Positions 49,524 to 58,564 are shown, numbered from the stretch's first letter. The stretch: DNA of 64,000 bases from Sphingomicrobium marinum (GCF_026157105.1 NZ_JANPVQ010000001.1:1481501-1545500); one strand, 5' to 3'. Made by a program: numbers and translations. The notes: generated by a model not told the origin, from the letters alone.

Positions 49524-50675
49524 CTAATCATCTTTTTCGTCTTCGTCCTCACCGACATGGGTAAGCGTGCCATGTTCGAAGAGGAAACCGGCAATATCGG
49601 GAGTGCCCGCCGCACCCAGGACAGTCTTGATGATGATCAGCAGCGGGATGGCCAGAAGCGCCCCCGCGGTCCCCCAGATCCATGCCCAGAACGACAGGCT
49701 GATAAGGATCAGCAAGGGCGACACTTGTACGCGCTTGCCCACGATCATCGGCGTGAGGAAATTGGCTTCCACGTTGTGCAGCACGATGAAGACGAGCGGC
49801 GGCAGGAAGGCCATCCACGGATCGGCAAAGCTCATGAGACCGCCGATCCCCAGCAGGATCGCGGCCAGGATCGGCCCCAGATAGGGCACGAAATTGAGCA
49901 CCGCGACAATGCCGCCCCACATCACCGGACTATCCATGCTGAGCATCCAGAGGATGACGGCGGTCAGCGTGCCGAGCGTCAGGTTCACCGCGGTAATGGT
50001 GCCGATATAAGTCGACGTCGAATCGACGACCTGGCCGATGACACGCGCGGTCGTCAGCGCGCCTTCGAAGCTGCCGCGCCGCGTAATCGTGCGCTCGCGC
50101 ATCTTGGTCCACCCCGACAGGAAGAAGAACACCAGCAAAGCCGCGAAGAACATCTGGATGAGCGCAAACGGGGCTTGGGTCGCGATAAGCTCGGCCAGCG
50201 AATTGGGGGTGTCCACGGTGACTGTCGTGTCGTCGCCGCCAAGTCCGAAATCGAGGCCCGATATGACCCGGTCGACGAACGCCTCACCGGCGGTATAGAG
50301 CTCGATCAACGGTGCCACCGTCAAGCGCACCCGCTCGATCCTTTCGGGGACCAGCTGGACCCAGTCGATCGCCGGCAGCATGATCGCAAGCACCGCAAAG
50401 GTTGCGAACGCGACAAACAGGAAGAGCGAGGTCAGCGCGGCGAGCCAGCTAGGAAAGCGGTGTCGTTCCAGCCATTCGAGCACCGGGACGAGCGCGATCG
50501 CGATCACCAATCCGCCAGTCACCGGCAGAAAAAATTCTGCGCCCGACCGCAACGCAAAGGGGATCGCTAAGATCAGCCCGATGCCGGCAAACAGCGCCAA
50601 CGCCGCCAGTAGCCGCACCCGCTTGACCTCTAGCGTGTGAGAATCGTTTTCGTGGTGACTTCGCGGCGCGTCCAT
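49524..50675 (-). CDS. AI-2E family transporter
   Basis: A 383-residue membrane protein of the AI-2E (PF01594-type) family, which includes the AI-2 exporter TqsA and Na/H antiporter-like members; the substrate cannot be told. Eight or so hydrophobic helices, with the typical VLNFVPYLGPILAAILLGI and EANFLTPMIVGKRVQVSPLLILISLSFWAWIWG blocks, and an acidic tail GEDEDEKDD. Start at ATG 50673-50675 (MDAPRSHH); a GTG three codons upstream is also in frame. Confidence 0.88.
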   Translation of the reverse strand: MDAPRSHHENDSHTLEVKRVRLLAALALFAGIGLILAIPFALRSGAEFFLPVTGGLVIAIALVPVLEWLERHRFPSWLAALTSLFLFVAFATFAVLAIMLPAIDWVQLVPERIERVRLTVAPLIELYTAGEAFVDRVISGLDFGLGGDDTTVTVDTPNSLAELIATQAPFALIQMFFAALLVFFFLSGWTKMRERTITRRGSFEGALTTARVIGQVVDSTSTYIGTITAVNLTLGTLTAVILWMLSMDSPVMWGGIVAVLNFVPYLGPILAAILLGIGGLMSFADPWMAFLPPLVFIVLHNVEANFLTPMIVGKRVQVSPLLILISLSFWAWIWGTAGALLAIPLLIIIKTVLGAAGTPDIAGFLFEHGTLTHVGEDEDEKDD

Positions 50676-50934
50676 GCAGGTCACGCTAAGTTAAAGCGCA
50701 GCGTGGTGGAAGAGCGCAAAAACGGGATTTGCACGTGTGTGGCGCAATTGCCGCCTGGTCGCGGCAGAGCTGAAATCGGCGACACCGCGTACGGCCTCCT
50801 TAAATAAGTCGTTGATTTGTGTTAATGTCCGCGGCCGAGTCGGAAGCTGGCTCGCGCGCACCGCGCGCCGTTGATGCGCACTTTCTCATCACATCGAGGC
50901 CTTCCGACGCAACCGGTACAGCAGGGGATGAACG

Positions 50935-51738
50935 ATGAACATTCGACTTCTTGCAAGCGTCGCGGCGATTTCGCTGACGTGTGGGACTGCGCAGGCGCAG
51001 CAATTCGGAGCGTGGGGCGATGCCGAGGCCGTCACCAGCGTTGGCGGCGGCGGCTGCCCTATTCTCGATCCCTACACCAATGACCTCTTCATTGCGTCGG
51101 GCCGCGACGGCGGTTTTGGCTCGAACGATATCTGGCGCGCACCGTATAACGGTTCGGGCTGGGACGCGGCGGTCAATGTCGGCCCGACCATCAACACCGC
51201 GGCCCCCGAATACTGCCCTAGCCCGGCACGCGGACGGATGTTCTTCTTCGTAAGGTCCGGCGACATCTACATGTCAAAGGTGCACCCCAAGAATGGCTAC
51301 GGTGCGCCCGTCGCGCTTAGCGACGAGATCAACGCCGCCGACGAATGGAGCCCGACCTACCTCGAGGATGATGAGGACACGTCATATCTCTATTTTTCAA
51401 GCGATCGCGATGGCACCCAAGACATCTATGTCAGCGTAGATTTCGGGACACCCACCAAGATCGTGGAGTTGAGTAGCGACGATGGCACGGAAACCCGCCC
51501 CAATGTCCGACGCGACCGCCTCGAGCTGGTCTATGACGATGGCGCCGGGAATATCTATTTCAGCAGCCGCGAAAGCACCGATGACCCGTGGGGGCCGCCT
51601 GTCCTCTTCACCAAGGGCAACGGCTCGCGTGCATCCTTCAGTTGGGATGGAATGACACTTGTATGGGGCGATGGCGGCACGATCATGAAATCGACCCGAT
51701 CCAAACTCGCCAAGTTGAAGATGGTCGATACGCCCTGA
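50935..51738 (+). CDS. Secreted WD40-like (PD40) propeller protein
   Basis: A 267-residue protein with a signal peptide (MNIRLLASVAAISLTCGTAQAQ) and beta-propeller repeats of the TolB/PD40 type: CPILDPYTNDLFIASGRDGGFGSNDIWRA, YLYFSSDRDGTQDIYVSV, NIYFSSRESTDDPWGPP. Similar proteins are found in the periplasm or outer envelope. Ligand unknown. The 250 bases before it hold no feature I can support beyond an AT-rich patch (CTTAAATAAG near 50797) that may be part of a promoter. Confidence 0.82.
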   Translation: MNIRLLASVAAISLTCGTAQAQQFGAWGDAEAVTSVGGGGCPILDPYTNDLFIASGRDGGFGSNDIWRAPYNGSGWDAAVNVGPTINTAAPEYCPSPARGRMFFFVRSGDIYMSKVHPKNGYGAPVALSDEINAADEWSPTYLEDDEDTSYLYFSSDRDGTQDIYVSVDFGTPTKIVELSSDDGTETRPNVRRDRLELVYDDGAGNIYFSSRESTDDPWGPPVLFTKGNGSRASFSWDGMTLVWGDGGTIMKSTRSKLAKLKMVDTP

Positions 51739-51761
51739 CGGACAGCTCGGTTTGAGAGCGC

Positions 51762-51846
51762 TGGTACCTCTGGCCGGACTCGAACCGGCACTCCGTAAGG
51801 AAATCGATTTTGAGTCGATCGCGTCTACCAATTCCGCCACAGAGGC
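51762..51846 (-). tRNA. tRNA-Leu (CAA)
   Basis: The minus strand reads an 85-base class II tRNA beginning GCCTCTGTGGCGGAATTGG, with anticodon loop CTCAAAA (anticodon CAA), a long variable arm, T loop GGTTCGAGTCC and encoded CCA at 51762-51764. The acceptor stem closes with a G1-U72 wobble instead of G-C. Confidence 0.96.
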
Positions 51847-51892
51847 TTAACCAGCGAGCGGGCTGCCTAGCGAAGCTGCTGCGCCGATGCAA

Positions 51893-53401
51893 TCAGTTAC
51901 GCGGCGGCTGATGGCGATAGCTCAGCGCTTCGGCGACATGGATGCGTCCGACAGTCGCCGCGCCCGCAAGATCCGCGATCGTCCGCGCCACGCGCAGCAC
52001 GCGGTGATAGCCGCGCGCGGACAGACGCATCGCCGCAGCTGCATCGCGAAGCAGCTTCGACCCTGCTTCGTCCGGAGTGGCGACAGCCTCCAACAGCTTG
52101 CCCGAGGCCTCCGCATTGATGCGGATGTCGTGATCGACGTATCGCTCGCGCTGGATCTCGCGCGCGGTTGCAACTCGCTTGGCAACTTCCGCTGATCCTT
52201 CCGCAGGCGGCGGTAGTGACAGGTCGGCGGCACTGACGGCGGCGACCTCGACGTGGCAATCGATGCGGTCGATCAGCGGGCCCGAAATCTTTGCCTGGTA
52301 GTCTGCTGCGCAGCGCGGCGCGCGGCTACAGGCCAGCGCCGGATCGCCCAGATGCCCGCAGCGGCAGGGGTTCATCGCCGCTATGAGCTGGAACTGCGCC
52401 GGAAAGGTCACGTGCGCATTAGCGCGGGCGACATCGACCGTCCCCGTTTCGATCGGCTGGCGAAGCGAATCGAGGACTCCACGCTGAAATTCGGGCAGCT
52501 CGTCGAGGAACAGGACGCCCAAGTGGGCCAAGCTGATCTCGCCGGGCTTCACTTTCAATCCGCCGCCGACCAGCGCCGGCATCGAGGCCGAATGGTGCGG
52601 CGCCCGAAAAGGGCGACGACGTTTCATGACGCCCCCGGTCAGATCGCCCGAAACGCTGGCAATCATCGACACTTCGAGTGCTTCGCCAGGCGACAAAGGC
52701 GGCAATATCGACGGCAAGCAGGCAGCCAGCATCGACTTGCCCGATCCCGGCGGCCCGCTCATCAGGAGATTGTGCCCGCCAGCGGCCGCGATCTCGAGCG
52801 CGCGCTTGGCGGTCTCCTGCCCTTTCACTTCTGCAAGATCGGGTCCGACGCCCAAGGCTTCAGCCTCACCCGGCTCGGGGGACTGCAACAATGTGGTGCC
52901 CTTGAAGTGCGCGATCAACGCCAACAGGTCTCGCGGTGCCAGCACTTCGACGTCGCCGGCCCATGCCGCCTCGGGACCCTGCTCCTCGGGGCAGATCAAC
53001 CCCATGTCTTCGCTGCTGGCATGAAGCGCCGCGAGCAGCACGCCCGGGCTGGGCGTGATACGCCCGTCCAACCCCAATTCGCCCACGGCGACATAATGCG
53101 AAAGCATGTCCGCATCGATCGCGCCGATCGCCGCCAGCAGTCCCAGCGCAATCGGAAGATCGTAGTGCGAGCCTTCCTTAGGCAGGTCGGCCGGCGACAG
53201 GTTCACGACGATCCGCTTGGGCGGCAATGCGAGCCCGACCGCGCCCAACGCCGCGCGCACGCGTTCGCGGCTCTCCGCGACCGCCTTGTCGGGCAGGCCG
53301 ACGACGATGAAGGCGGGGATACCGCTGCTCAATTGTACCTGGCATTCCACCGAACGCGCTTCGAGCCCGAGATAGGCCACGGTCATGACGGTTGCGACCA
53401 T
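51893..53401 (-). CDS. comM: ComM/YifB family Mg-chelatase-like AAA+ ATPase
   Basis: Hexameric helicase that extends branch migration during natural transformation in other bacteria. The 502-residue product has the N-terminal Lon-protease-like fold (AYLGLEARSVECQVQLSSGIPAFIVVGLPD), Walker A SGPPGSGKSM, Walker B VLFLDELPEF, and the zinc-type cluster CRCGHLGDPALACSRAPRC. Starts at ATG 53401 or 53386. With comEC it is one of two competence-linked genes in this window. The 573-base-longer upstream frame is not conserved. Confidence 0.92.
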   Translation of the reverse strand: MVATVMTVAYLGLEARSVECQVQLSSGIPAFIVVGLPDKAVAESRERVRAALGAVGLALPPKRIVVNLSPADLPKEGSHYDLPIALGLLAAIGAIDADMLSHYVAVGELGLDGRITPSPGVLLAALHASSEDMGLICPEEQGPEAAWAGDVEVLAPRDLLALIAHFKGTTLLQSPEPGEAEALGVGPDLAEVKGQETAKRALEIAAAGGHNLLMSGPPGSGKSMLAACLPSILPPLSPGEALEVSMIASVSGDLTGGVMKRRRPFRAPHHSASMPALVGGGLKVKPGEISLAHLGVLFLDELPEFQRGVLDSLRQPIETGTVDVARANAHVTFPAQFQLIAAMNPCRCGHLGDPALACSRAPRCAADYQAKISGPLIDRIDCHVEVAAVSAADLSLPPPAEGSAEVAKRVATAREIQRERYVDHDIRINAEASGKLLEAVATPDEAGSKLLRDAAAAMRLSARGYHRVLRVARTIADLAGAATVGRIHVAEALSYRHQPPRN

Positions 53402-53540
53402 CAGCGCTGCCCTCGCAGGGCACAAATAATTAGGGTCACATCCCTCCTGGCTTCGGCAGAGCCGACCGTAACCGCGAAAAGTTGAAAAACAAGTCACCGG
53501 CCGTCTTGTGAATGCAACACACGGGTACCACATGTGACCA

Positions 53541-53876
53541 ATGGTGGTGCGCAAGAAGAAATGGATCGACAAGGAGCCGACGCGAACGGTCATGTTCGCG
53601 CTTGGCGTCATCGTCGTTCTCATCTCGCCGGTGGTGGGTGCCATCCCGGGCCCCGGCGGTGTTTTCGTCTTTGCCTTTGGCCTGGCATTGATGCTGCGCA
53701 CCAGTCGCTGGGCGCGGCGCCAATATGTGCGGTTCAAGCGCTGGCAGCCCGAAGCCGGGCGATGGGCGGATCTTGGTCTCAGGCGTAAAAGCGCACTGCG
53801 TCGCCGCAAGGCGCGCAAACAGGGCCAAGAAAATCGTGTCGCCGATGCGAGTCATATCGCCGAAGACGTTGACTAA
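53541..53876 (+). CDS. PGPGW-type small membrane protein
   Basis: A 111-residue protein with two hydrophobic segments (about residues 16-37 and 40-54) around SPVVGAIPGPGGVFVFAFGLALML, similar to the PGPGW putative transmembrane family, then a very basic tail (RRKSALRRRKARKQGQ). Function unknown. It is followed by a hairpin with T-run 33 bases after its stop. Confidence 0.8.
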   Translation: MVVRKKKWIDKEPTRTVMFALGVIVVLISPVVGAIPGPGGVFVFAFGLALMLRTSRWARRQYVRFKRWQPEAGRWADLGLRRKSALRRRKARKQGQENRVADASHIAEDVD

Positions 53877-53908
53877 TGGGCGTCATGCCCTTAATGGCGC
53901 CCTCAAGC

Positions 53909-53935
53909 GAGGCCGCGAAGAGCGGCCCTTTTCAT
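53909..53935 (+). terminator. Terminator or attenuator before rpmH
   Basis: GGCCGC (53911-53916), loop GAAGA, GCGGCC (53922-53927), then CTTTTCATTT. This is a good Rho-independent hairpin after the PGPGW gene. Only 23 bases separate it from the rpmH ATG, leaving no room for a separate rpmH promoter downstream, so rpmH must be reached by read-through or from a promoter upstream of the hairpin. Confidence 0.75.
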
Positions 53936-53957
53936 TTCGATTTTAGAGGCATGAGCG

Positions 53958-54092
53958 ATGAAGCGCACTTTTCAGCCGAGCAACCTGGTCCGCAACCGCC
54001 GTCACGGATTCCGCGCGCGGATGGCCGACGCCAACGGTCGCAAGGTTCTGGCCCGCCGTCGGGCGAAGGGCCGCAAGCGCCTGAGCGCCTGA
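53958..54092 (+). CDS. rpmH: 50S ribosomal protein L34
   Basis: The smallest of the core ribosomal proteins: 44 residues, [20 protein letters not shown] and ending [12 protein letters not shown], a complete match to bacterial L34. AGAGG lies eight bases before the ATG. The reading frame of rnpA is open in another phase across the whole gene, and the rpmH stop forms CTGA with the likely rnpA start. Confidence 0.97.
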   Translation: MKRTFQPSNLVRNRRHGFRARMADANGRKVLARRRAKGRKRLSA

Positions 54093-54412
54093 GCGTAATC
54101 ACAAAAAGAAGCGATTTCCTTGCTGCAAACCGCGGCAAGCGCGTTGCCATGCCCGGCTTCGTGCTGCTGGTGCGCGACCGCAAGGATGACGATCCCGCCA
54201 TCCGTTATGGCCTGACCGTCTCCAGAAAGGTCGGCAACGCGGTCGTGCGCAATCGCATGAAGCGCCGCTTACGCGAACTGGTACGCGCCATCCTTCCCGA
54301 ACGCGGTGTTGCGGGCGCGGATCATGTGCTGATCGGGCGCCAGCGTGGGATCGATCGCGATTTCGCCAAGCTTGGCGACGATCTTTCCGCCGCGCTCGAG
54401 CGGCTCGGCTGA
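54089..54412 (+). CDS. rnpA: Ribonuclease P protein component, apparent CTG start
   Basis: Protein subunit of RNase P, which trims tRNA 5' ends. Conserved region: [41 protein letters not shown] (RNR signature) and a C-terminal [11 protein letters not shown]. No ATG, GTG or TTG is in frame between the rpmH stop and ITKRSDF. CTG at 54089-54091 forms CTGA with that stop and gives 107 residues, a normal length. Alternatives in the same frame are ATG 53951 (nesting rpmH, 153 residues) and ATG 53876 (178 residues); neither has a well-placed ribosome site. The stop overlaps the yidD start (TGATG). Confidence 0.9.
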   Translation: MSVITKRSDFLAANRGKRVAMPGFVLLVRDRKDDDPAIRYGLTVSRKVGNAVVRNRMKRRLRELVRAILPERGVAGADHVLIGRQRGIDRDFAKLGDDLSAALERLG

Positions 54413-54624
54413 TGCTCGGGCGCCTGATGATCTTGGTGACGAAGGCTTGGCAGAAGGGCCCGTCGCGCATCCTGCCGCCCACCTGCCGTTACCAGCCATC
54501 CTGTTCGGCCTATGCGATCACCGCGATTGAACGCTATGGGGCCTTGAAAGGCGGCTGGCTTGCCGTCAAACGCATCGCACGTTGCCATCCCTGGGGGGGA
54601 CAAGGCCATGATCCGGTCCCCTAG
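54412..54624 (+). CDS. yidD: Membrane protein insertion efficiency factor YidD
   Basis: Helps YidC insert membrane proteins. The 70-residue product has the family core PPTCRYQPSCSAYAITAIERYGALKGGWLAVKRIARCHPWGGQG with three conserved Cys. Start overlaps the rnpA stop by one base. Part of the conserved rpmH-rnpA-yidD-yidC-engB order. Confidence 0.95.
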   Translation: MLGRLMILVTKAWQKGPSRILPPTCRYQPSCSAYAITAIERYGALKGGWLAVKRIARCHPWGGQGHDPVP

Positions 54625-54650
54625 CCTGCAGACGATAAGAGAGAAGCGCC

Positions 54651-56384
54651 TTGGGCGATAACAAGAACCTCATCCTCGCACTGGTGCTCAGCGCCATGGT
54701 GCTATTCGGCTGGTCGATCCTGTTCCCGACCTCGACCGAAGACCTGCCCGCCGAGCAGCCGGTCAACGAACAGGTGGTGCCAAACGCAGGCGATACCGTC
54801 GCCGCCAACGACGCCGCGCCCCTGCCGCCGCGCAGCCTTGAGGATGCGCTGGGAGGAAACAGCCGCGTCGCCATCGAAACGCCGCGTCTCGATGGTTCGA
54901 TCAACCTCATCGGCGGTCGCATCGACGACCTGACCATGACCGATCATAGCGTCGAACTGGACGACGAAAGCGGGCCGGTACGCCTGCTGTCGCCAAGCCG
55001 CACGCCCGACGCCTATTTCACCGAGTTCGGATGGACCAGCGATGGTATCGAGGTCCCGACCTCGACAACGCGGTGGACCAGCGACGGCGAGGTCCTGACC
55101 CCGCAGACGCCGGTCACGCTGAGCTGGTCGAACGATAGCGGGCAGACGTTCAAGCTTATTTTCGCAGTTGATGAGAATTACCTCTTCACCGTCGACCAGC
55201 GCATCGAAAATCGCGGCCCGGGCGCGGTCGGTGTCGGCACCTATGCCCGCGCACGCCGCGCCGGCATCGACGAAAGCCGCACGATGTTCAACGTGCACAA
55301 CGGTCCGATGGGCGTCTTCAACAATGAAGCGACCTACGACGTCGATTATGACGATCTCGAAGACGAAGGCGCCCAGACCTTCAGCACGACGGGCGGCTGG
55401 ATCGGTTTCACCGACAAATATTGGCTGACCGCGCTGATCCCCTCACAAAATACGCCGGTGCGCGCAACGATGCAGGCGATCAAGGGCGATGGCGGCGACG
55501 TCACCGGCTACCAGACCGATTATGTCGGCAGCGGCATGATCGTCGAGCCCGGCACCGCCAAGATCGTCGAATCGCGCCTCTTTGCCGGCGCCAAGGAAAA
55601 GAAGCTCCTCGACGAATATGAGGATGCGGGCGTCCAGCGCCTGTCCAAATCGATCGATTGGGGCTGGTTCGAATGGTTCATGCGCCCGATCTTCGACCTG
55701 CTGCGCTGGCTCTTCATGGTCACCGGCAATTTCGGTGTCGCGATCATCCTGCTCACCGTGCTGGTGCGCCTCGTCCTCTATCCCATCGCCAACAAGCAGT
55801 TTCGCAGCTTCGCGGGCATGCGCCGCGTCCAGCCAAAGTTGAAGGCGCTGCAGGATCGATACAAGGACGACAAGCCCAAGCTCCAGCAGGAAATGATGAA
55901 GCTTTACCAGGCCGAGAAGATCAATCCGCTCGCCGGCTGCCTGCCGATCCTGTTGCAGATTCCGATCTTCTACGCGCTCTACAAGGTGCTGCTTGTCAGC
56001 GTCGAAATGCGTCACCAGCCCTTCGTGCTGTGGCTCAAGGACTTGTCGGCGCCCGATCCGCTAACGCCGGTCAACCTGTTTGGCCTGCTCGACTTCACGC
56101 CGCCGAGCTTCATTGCGATCGGCGTACTGCCGATCCTGCTGGGCGTGTCGATGTGGCTGCAGTTCAAGCTCAATCCGACGCCGGTGACCGATCCGGTCCA
56201 GAAGCAGATTTTCGGCATCATGCCGTGGGTGCTGATGGTCGTGATGGCGCCGTTCGCGGCGGGCCTGCAGCTTTACTGGGTCGCCAACAACATCCTGACG
56301 CTGGCACAGCAGAAGTTCTTTTACTGGCGCTACGACAAGGATAATCCGCCCGACGTGGTCGAGGCCAAGGCTACGAAGGCCTAG
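54651..56384 (+). CDS. yidC: Membrane protein insertase YidC
   Basis: Inserts inner-membrane proteins with or without Sec. The 577-residue product has an N-terminal helix (about 7-25), a large periplasmic beta-sandwich domain (about 60-340) and the five-helix core (about 350-560) with NFGVAIILLTVLVRLVLYPI, the coiled hairpin MRRVQPKLKALQDRYKDDKPKLQQEMMKLYQ and GCLPILLQIPIFYALYKVL. TTG start at 54651 with GAGAG about 8 bases upstream. Confidence 0.96.
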   Translation: MGDNKNLILALVLSAMVLFGWSILFPTSTEDLPAEQPVNEQVVPNAGDTVAANDAAPLPPRSLEDALGGNSRVAIETPRLDGSINLIGGRIDDLTMTDHSVELDDESGPVRLLSPSRTPDAYFTEFGWTSDGIEVPTSTTRWTSDGEVLTPQTPVTLSWSNDSGQTFKLIFAVDENYLFTVDQRIENRGPGAVGVGTYARARRAGIDESRTMFNVHNGPMGVFNNEATYDVDYDDLEDEGAQTFSTTGGWIGFTDKYWLTALIPSQNTPVRATMQAIKGDGGDVTGYQTDYVGSGMIVEPGTAKIVESRLFAGAKEKKLLDEYEDAGVQRLSKSIDWGWFEWFMRPIFDLLRWLFMVTGNFGVAIILLTVLVRLVLYPIANKQFRSFAGMRRVQPKLKALQDRYKDDKPKLQQEMMKLYQAEKINPLAGCLPILLQIPIFYALYKVLLVSVEMRHQPFVLWLKDLSAPDPLTPVNLFGLLDFTPPSFIAIGVLPILLGVSMWLQFKLNPTPVTDPVQKQIFGIMPWVLMVVMAPFAAGLQLYWVANNILTLAQQKFFYWRYDKDNPPDVVEAKATKA

Positions 56385-56388
56385 ATCG

Positions 56389-57015
56389 ATGACGCGTGAG
56401 GAAGAGGCGCGAAAATTGCTGACAGGCCGGGTGGAGTTTCTCCTCTCGGCCCCGCAGCTCAAGTTCCTGCCCGATCCGATCGCGCCCGAAGTCGCCTTCG
56501 CCGGACGTTCCAATGTCGGCAAGTCGAGCCTTCTCAACGCGCTCACCGGTCGCAAGAAGCTCGCCCGCGCCTCGGTCACCCCAGGGCGCACGCAGGAATT
56601 GAACTTCTTCGAAGTGGGCGATCCGCTTGCGCTGCGCCTTGTCGACATGCCGGGCTATGGTTTTGCCAAGGCGCCGGTCAATGTCGTCAAGAAATGGCGC
56701 AATCTGGTCGAAAGCTATCTGAAGGGCCGCGCCGCGCTCCAGCGCTGCTTTCTCCTCATCGACAGTCGCCGCGGCATCATGGACGTTGATCGCGACATGA
56801 TGAAGATGATGGACGGCGCCGCGATCACCTACCAGATCGTCCTGACCAAAACCGACAAGGTGAAGGCCAAGGACAAGGTGAAGATCGAGGAGGCCGTCGC
56901 AGCCGAAGCTAAAAAACATCCCGCCGCCTTTCCCGAATTGATCGTTACGAGCGCCGAGAAGGGCTACGGCATGGAAGAACTGCGCACCGCAGTGCTAGAT
57001 GCGATCAGAGCTTAG
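56389..57015 (+). CDS. engB: Ribosome biogenesis GTP-binding protein EngB/YsxC
   Basis: GTPase needed for 50S ribosome assembly. The 208-residue product shows G1 GRSNVGKSSLLNAL, G3 DMPGYG and G4 LTKTDK. It starts four bases after yidC, so the two are co-transcribed. The last 11 bases overlap the end of the convergent glycosyltransferase gene. Confidence 0.96.
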   Translation: MTREEEARKLLTGRVEFLLSAPQLKFLPDPIAPEVAFAGRSNVGKSSLLNALTGRKKLARASVTPGRTQELNFFEVGDPLALRLVDMPGYGFAKAPVNVVKKWRNLVESYLKGRAALQRCFLLIDSRRGIMDVDRDMMKMMDGAAITYQIVLTKTDKVKAKDKVKIEEAVAAEAKKHPAAFPELIVTSAEKGYGMEELRTAVLDAIRA

Positions 57016-58564
57016 ATCCGAGAACAATGTAATCCAGCGCTTTGGGCGCATCCCACTCATACCGACTAACAGTGTGACCAATAATTCTTGAGTGAGAATT
57101 GCTATCTGCATCGATCCCGACCACGCCTAACATATCGCGCTCCCATGGTCGTGATTTCGGACTAGAACAATAAATGTCGACCATCACTAGCGAGCGGATT
57201 GCAATCGTTTTTTTGCGGATCACATTAACTTCGCGATTTGCGGGAGTGAGCGGCTTCCAAACCGCCTCAGAGAATGAGTCCAGGGTCAAGGGGCCTTGCA
57301 ACGCAACCAAACCAAGATCGGAAACGAATAGGACCTTTTCAAAATTCGACAAATCCGGACGGAGGGCCAGCATGGCCGCTCCCCGGTTCTCTGGACAAAT
57401 TACCAAGACATCCGTGTCTTGTTGTCTTTCCAACGGAGTTACCACGGTTGGCCATGAACGAGCATCTTTGTGGGCTATCGGAAGTAGAAAAAGGCTTTCT
57501 GCAAGAAAGAGTGCCACACAGAAAGTGCTACCAAGGAGCGACAAGCGCCTACTCAGAAGTCCGTACAATACGAAATAAGCTGGAATGGTCGGCAACATGG
57601 TTCGCGTAAGCAACACTGGTGTGGTCAGAAAACCGACCGTCCAAAGTAAGATTGGAAGACTGGCTAAAATCGATAAAAGGACCATCGTGGAAAATGACAC
57701 GGTCTGTCCAACACGGGCTTTCCAGAAAGAGTAAGTCAGAAGCATCAGCGCGCCGAGGCACAATAAGAAAAGGAAATGCATCAGGGGACTGGCCACCGGC
57801 CCAAGCGGCTCCAGATGGGAGGGAAGAACCAATCCTCCAAGCCTAACGAAAAGCTCAGCCCCTGACCACTGCGTGTTCCAGTCAAAACCACCGGCATCCA
57901 CTGCCGCAAATTGGGTGAGGCGCCGGGCTTCTGGCGCAACAAGCAGAACGGTTGCAAGGCCAATAAAAACCGCGCGCATGAAGCTGCACTCTTTTGTGTG
58001 GACCCGAATCAAAAGCACCGTTGCGACAGCGGGAACAAACCAAAACCAACCCACCGGATGTGTGTAAATGGACAGAATACCCGCAGTCCAAAACAGCCCC
58101 GTCCAACCGGCACGTTCTGTCTTTTCGCGACCAAATATTCCGCACGCCCCCGCAGCGGAAAGTGTGGTCAGTAGGACCAGCAATGAATAAGCACGGGCTT
58201 CTTGAGAGTAATCAATTAGCGGAAACGCGAATGCGCTGCAGGCCGCAGTAAATAGGCCGACCCGCGTTCCACCTACATTCCGACCTAACACAAAGGTAGC
58301 AGGTATTGTCAGCGTGCCGAATACAAGCAACGGGATGCGATGTACCCAGGGATCGTGTCCGAACGGCAAGACGCTTTTGTGTACCGCATAATAAAGGCCG
58401 GGAGTGGGATCGACAGGCCGAATGAAGAGGTCTCGTAGACTGAAATCAGATATGACTAAAGTCAGCGCTTCGTCACCCCACAATGGAGGGGCCCCGATAT
58501 TTATCATGCGGATGGCGAAACCAGATAAAACGATCACAGCGAGCCACCACTGAGTGCGCACCAT
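57005..58564 (-). CDS. GT39-like membrane glycosyltransferase, low GC
   Basis: A 519-residue membrane protein of the ArnT/PMT (GT39, GT-C) type: about 11-12 helices and, in the first periplasmic loop, APPLWGDEALT with the catalytic-type Asp31-Glu32. PGLYYAVH and GRNVGGTRVGLFTAACSAF follow, as in this family. It likely moves a sugar from a polyprenyl-phosphate donor onto an envelope acceptor; substrate unknown. Two sampled 60-base lines (57541 and 57601) each have 29 G+C (48%), well below the neighbours, which points to horizontal gain. ATG at 58562-58564; longer starts (TTG 58663) would overlap the gst start. Confidence 0.85.
   Translation of the reverse strand: MVRTQWWLAVIVLSGFAIRMINIGAPPLWGDEALTLVISDFSLRDLFIRPVDPTPGLYYAVHKSVLPFGHDPWVHRIPLLVFGTLTIPATFVLGRNVGGTRVGLFTAACSAFAFPLIDYSQEARAYSLLVLLTTLSAAGACGIFGREKTERAGWTGLFWTAGILSIYTHPVGWFWFVPAVATVLLIRVHTKECSFMRAVFIGLATVLLVAPEARRLTQFAAVDAGGFDWNTQWSGAELFVRLGGLVLPSHLEPLGPVASPLMHFLFLLCLGALMLLTYSFWKARVGQTVSFSTMVLLSILASLPILLWTVGFLTTPVLLTRTMLPTIPAYFVLYGLLSRRLSLLGSTFCVALFLAESLFLLPIAHKDARSWPTVVTPLERQQDTDVLVICPENRGAAMLALRPDLSNFEKVLFVSDLGLVALQGPLTLDSFSEAVWKPLTPANREVNVIRKKTIAIRSLVMVDIYCSSPKSRPWERDMLGVVGIDADSNSHSRIIGHTVSRYEWDAPKALDYIVLGSKL

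Noticed and set aside
53402-53818. Upstream extension of comM to 53818
   Set aside because: Overlaps the PGPGW gene on the opposite strand, is Arg-rich and shows no conservation; ComM homology begins at 53401.
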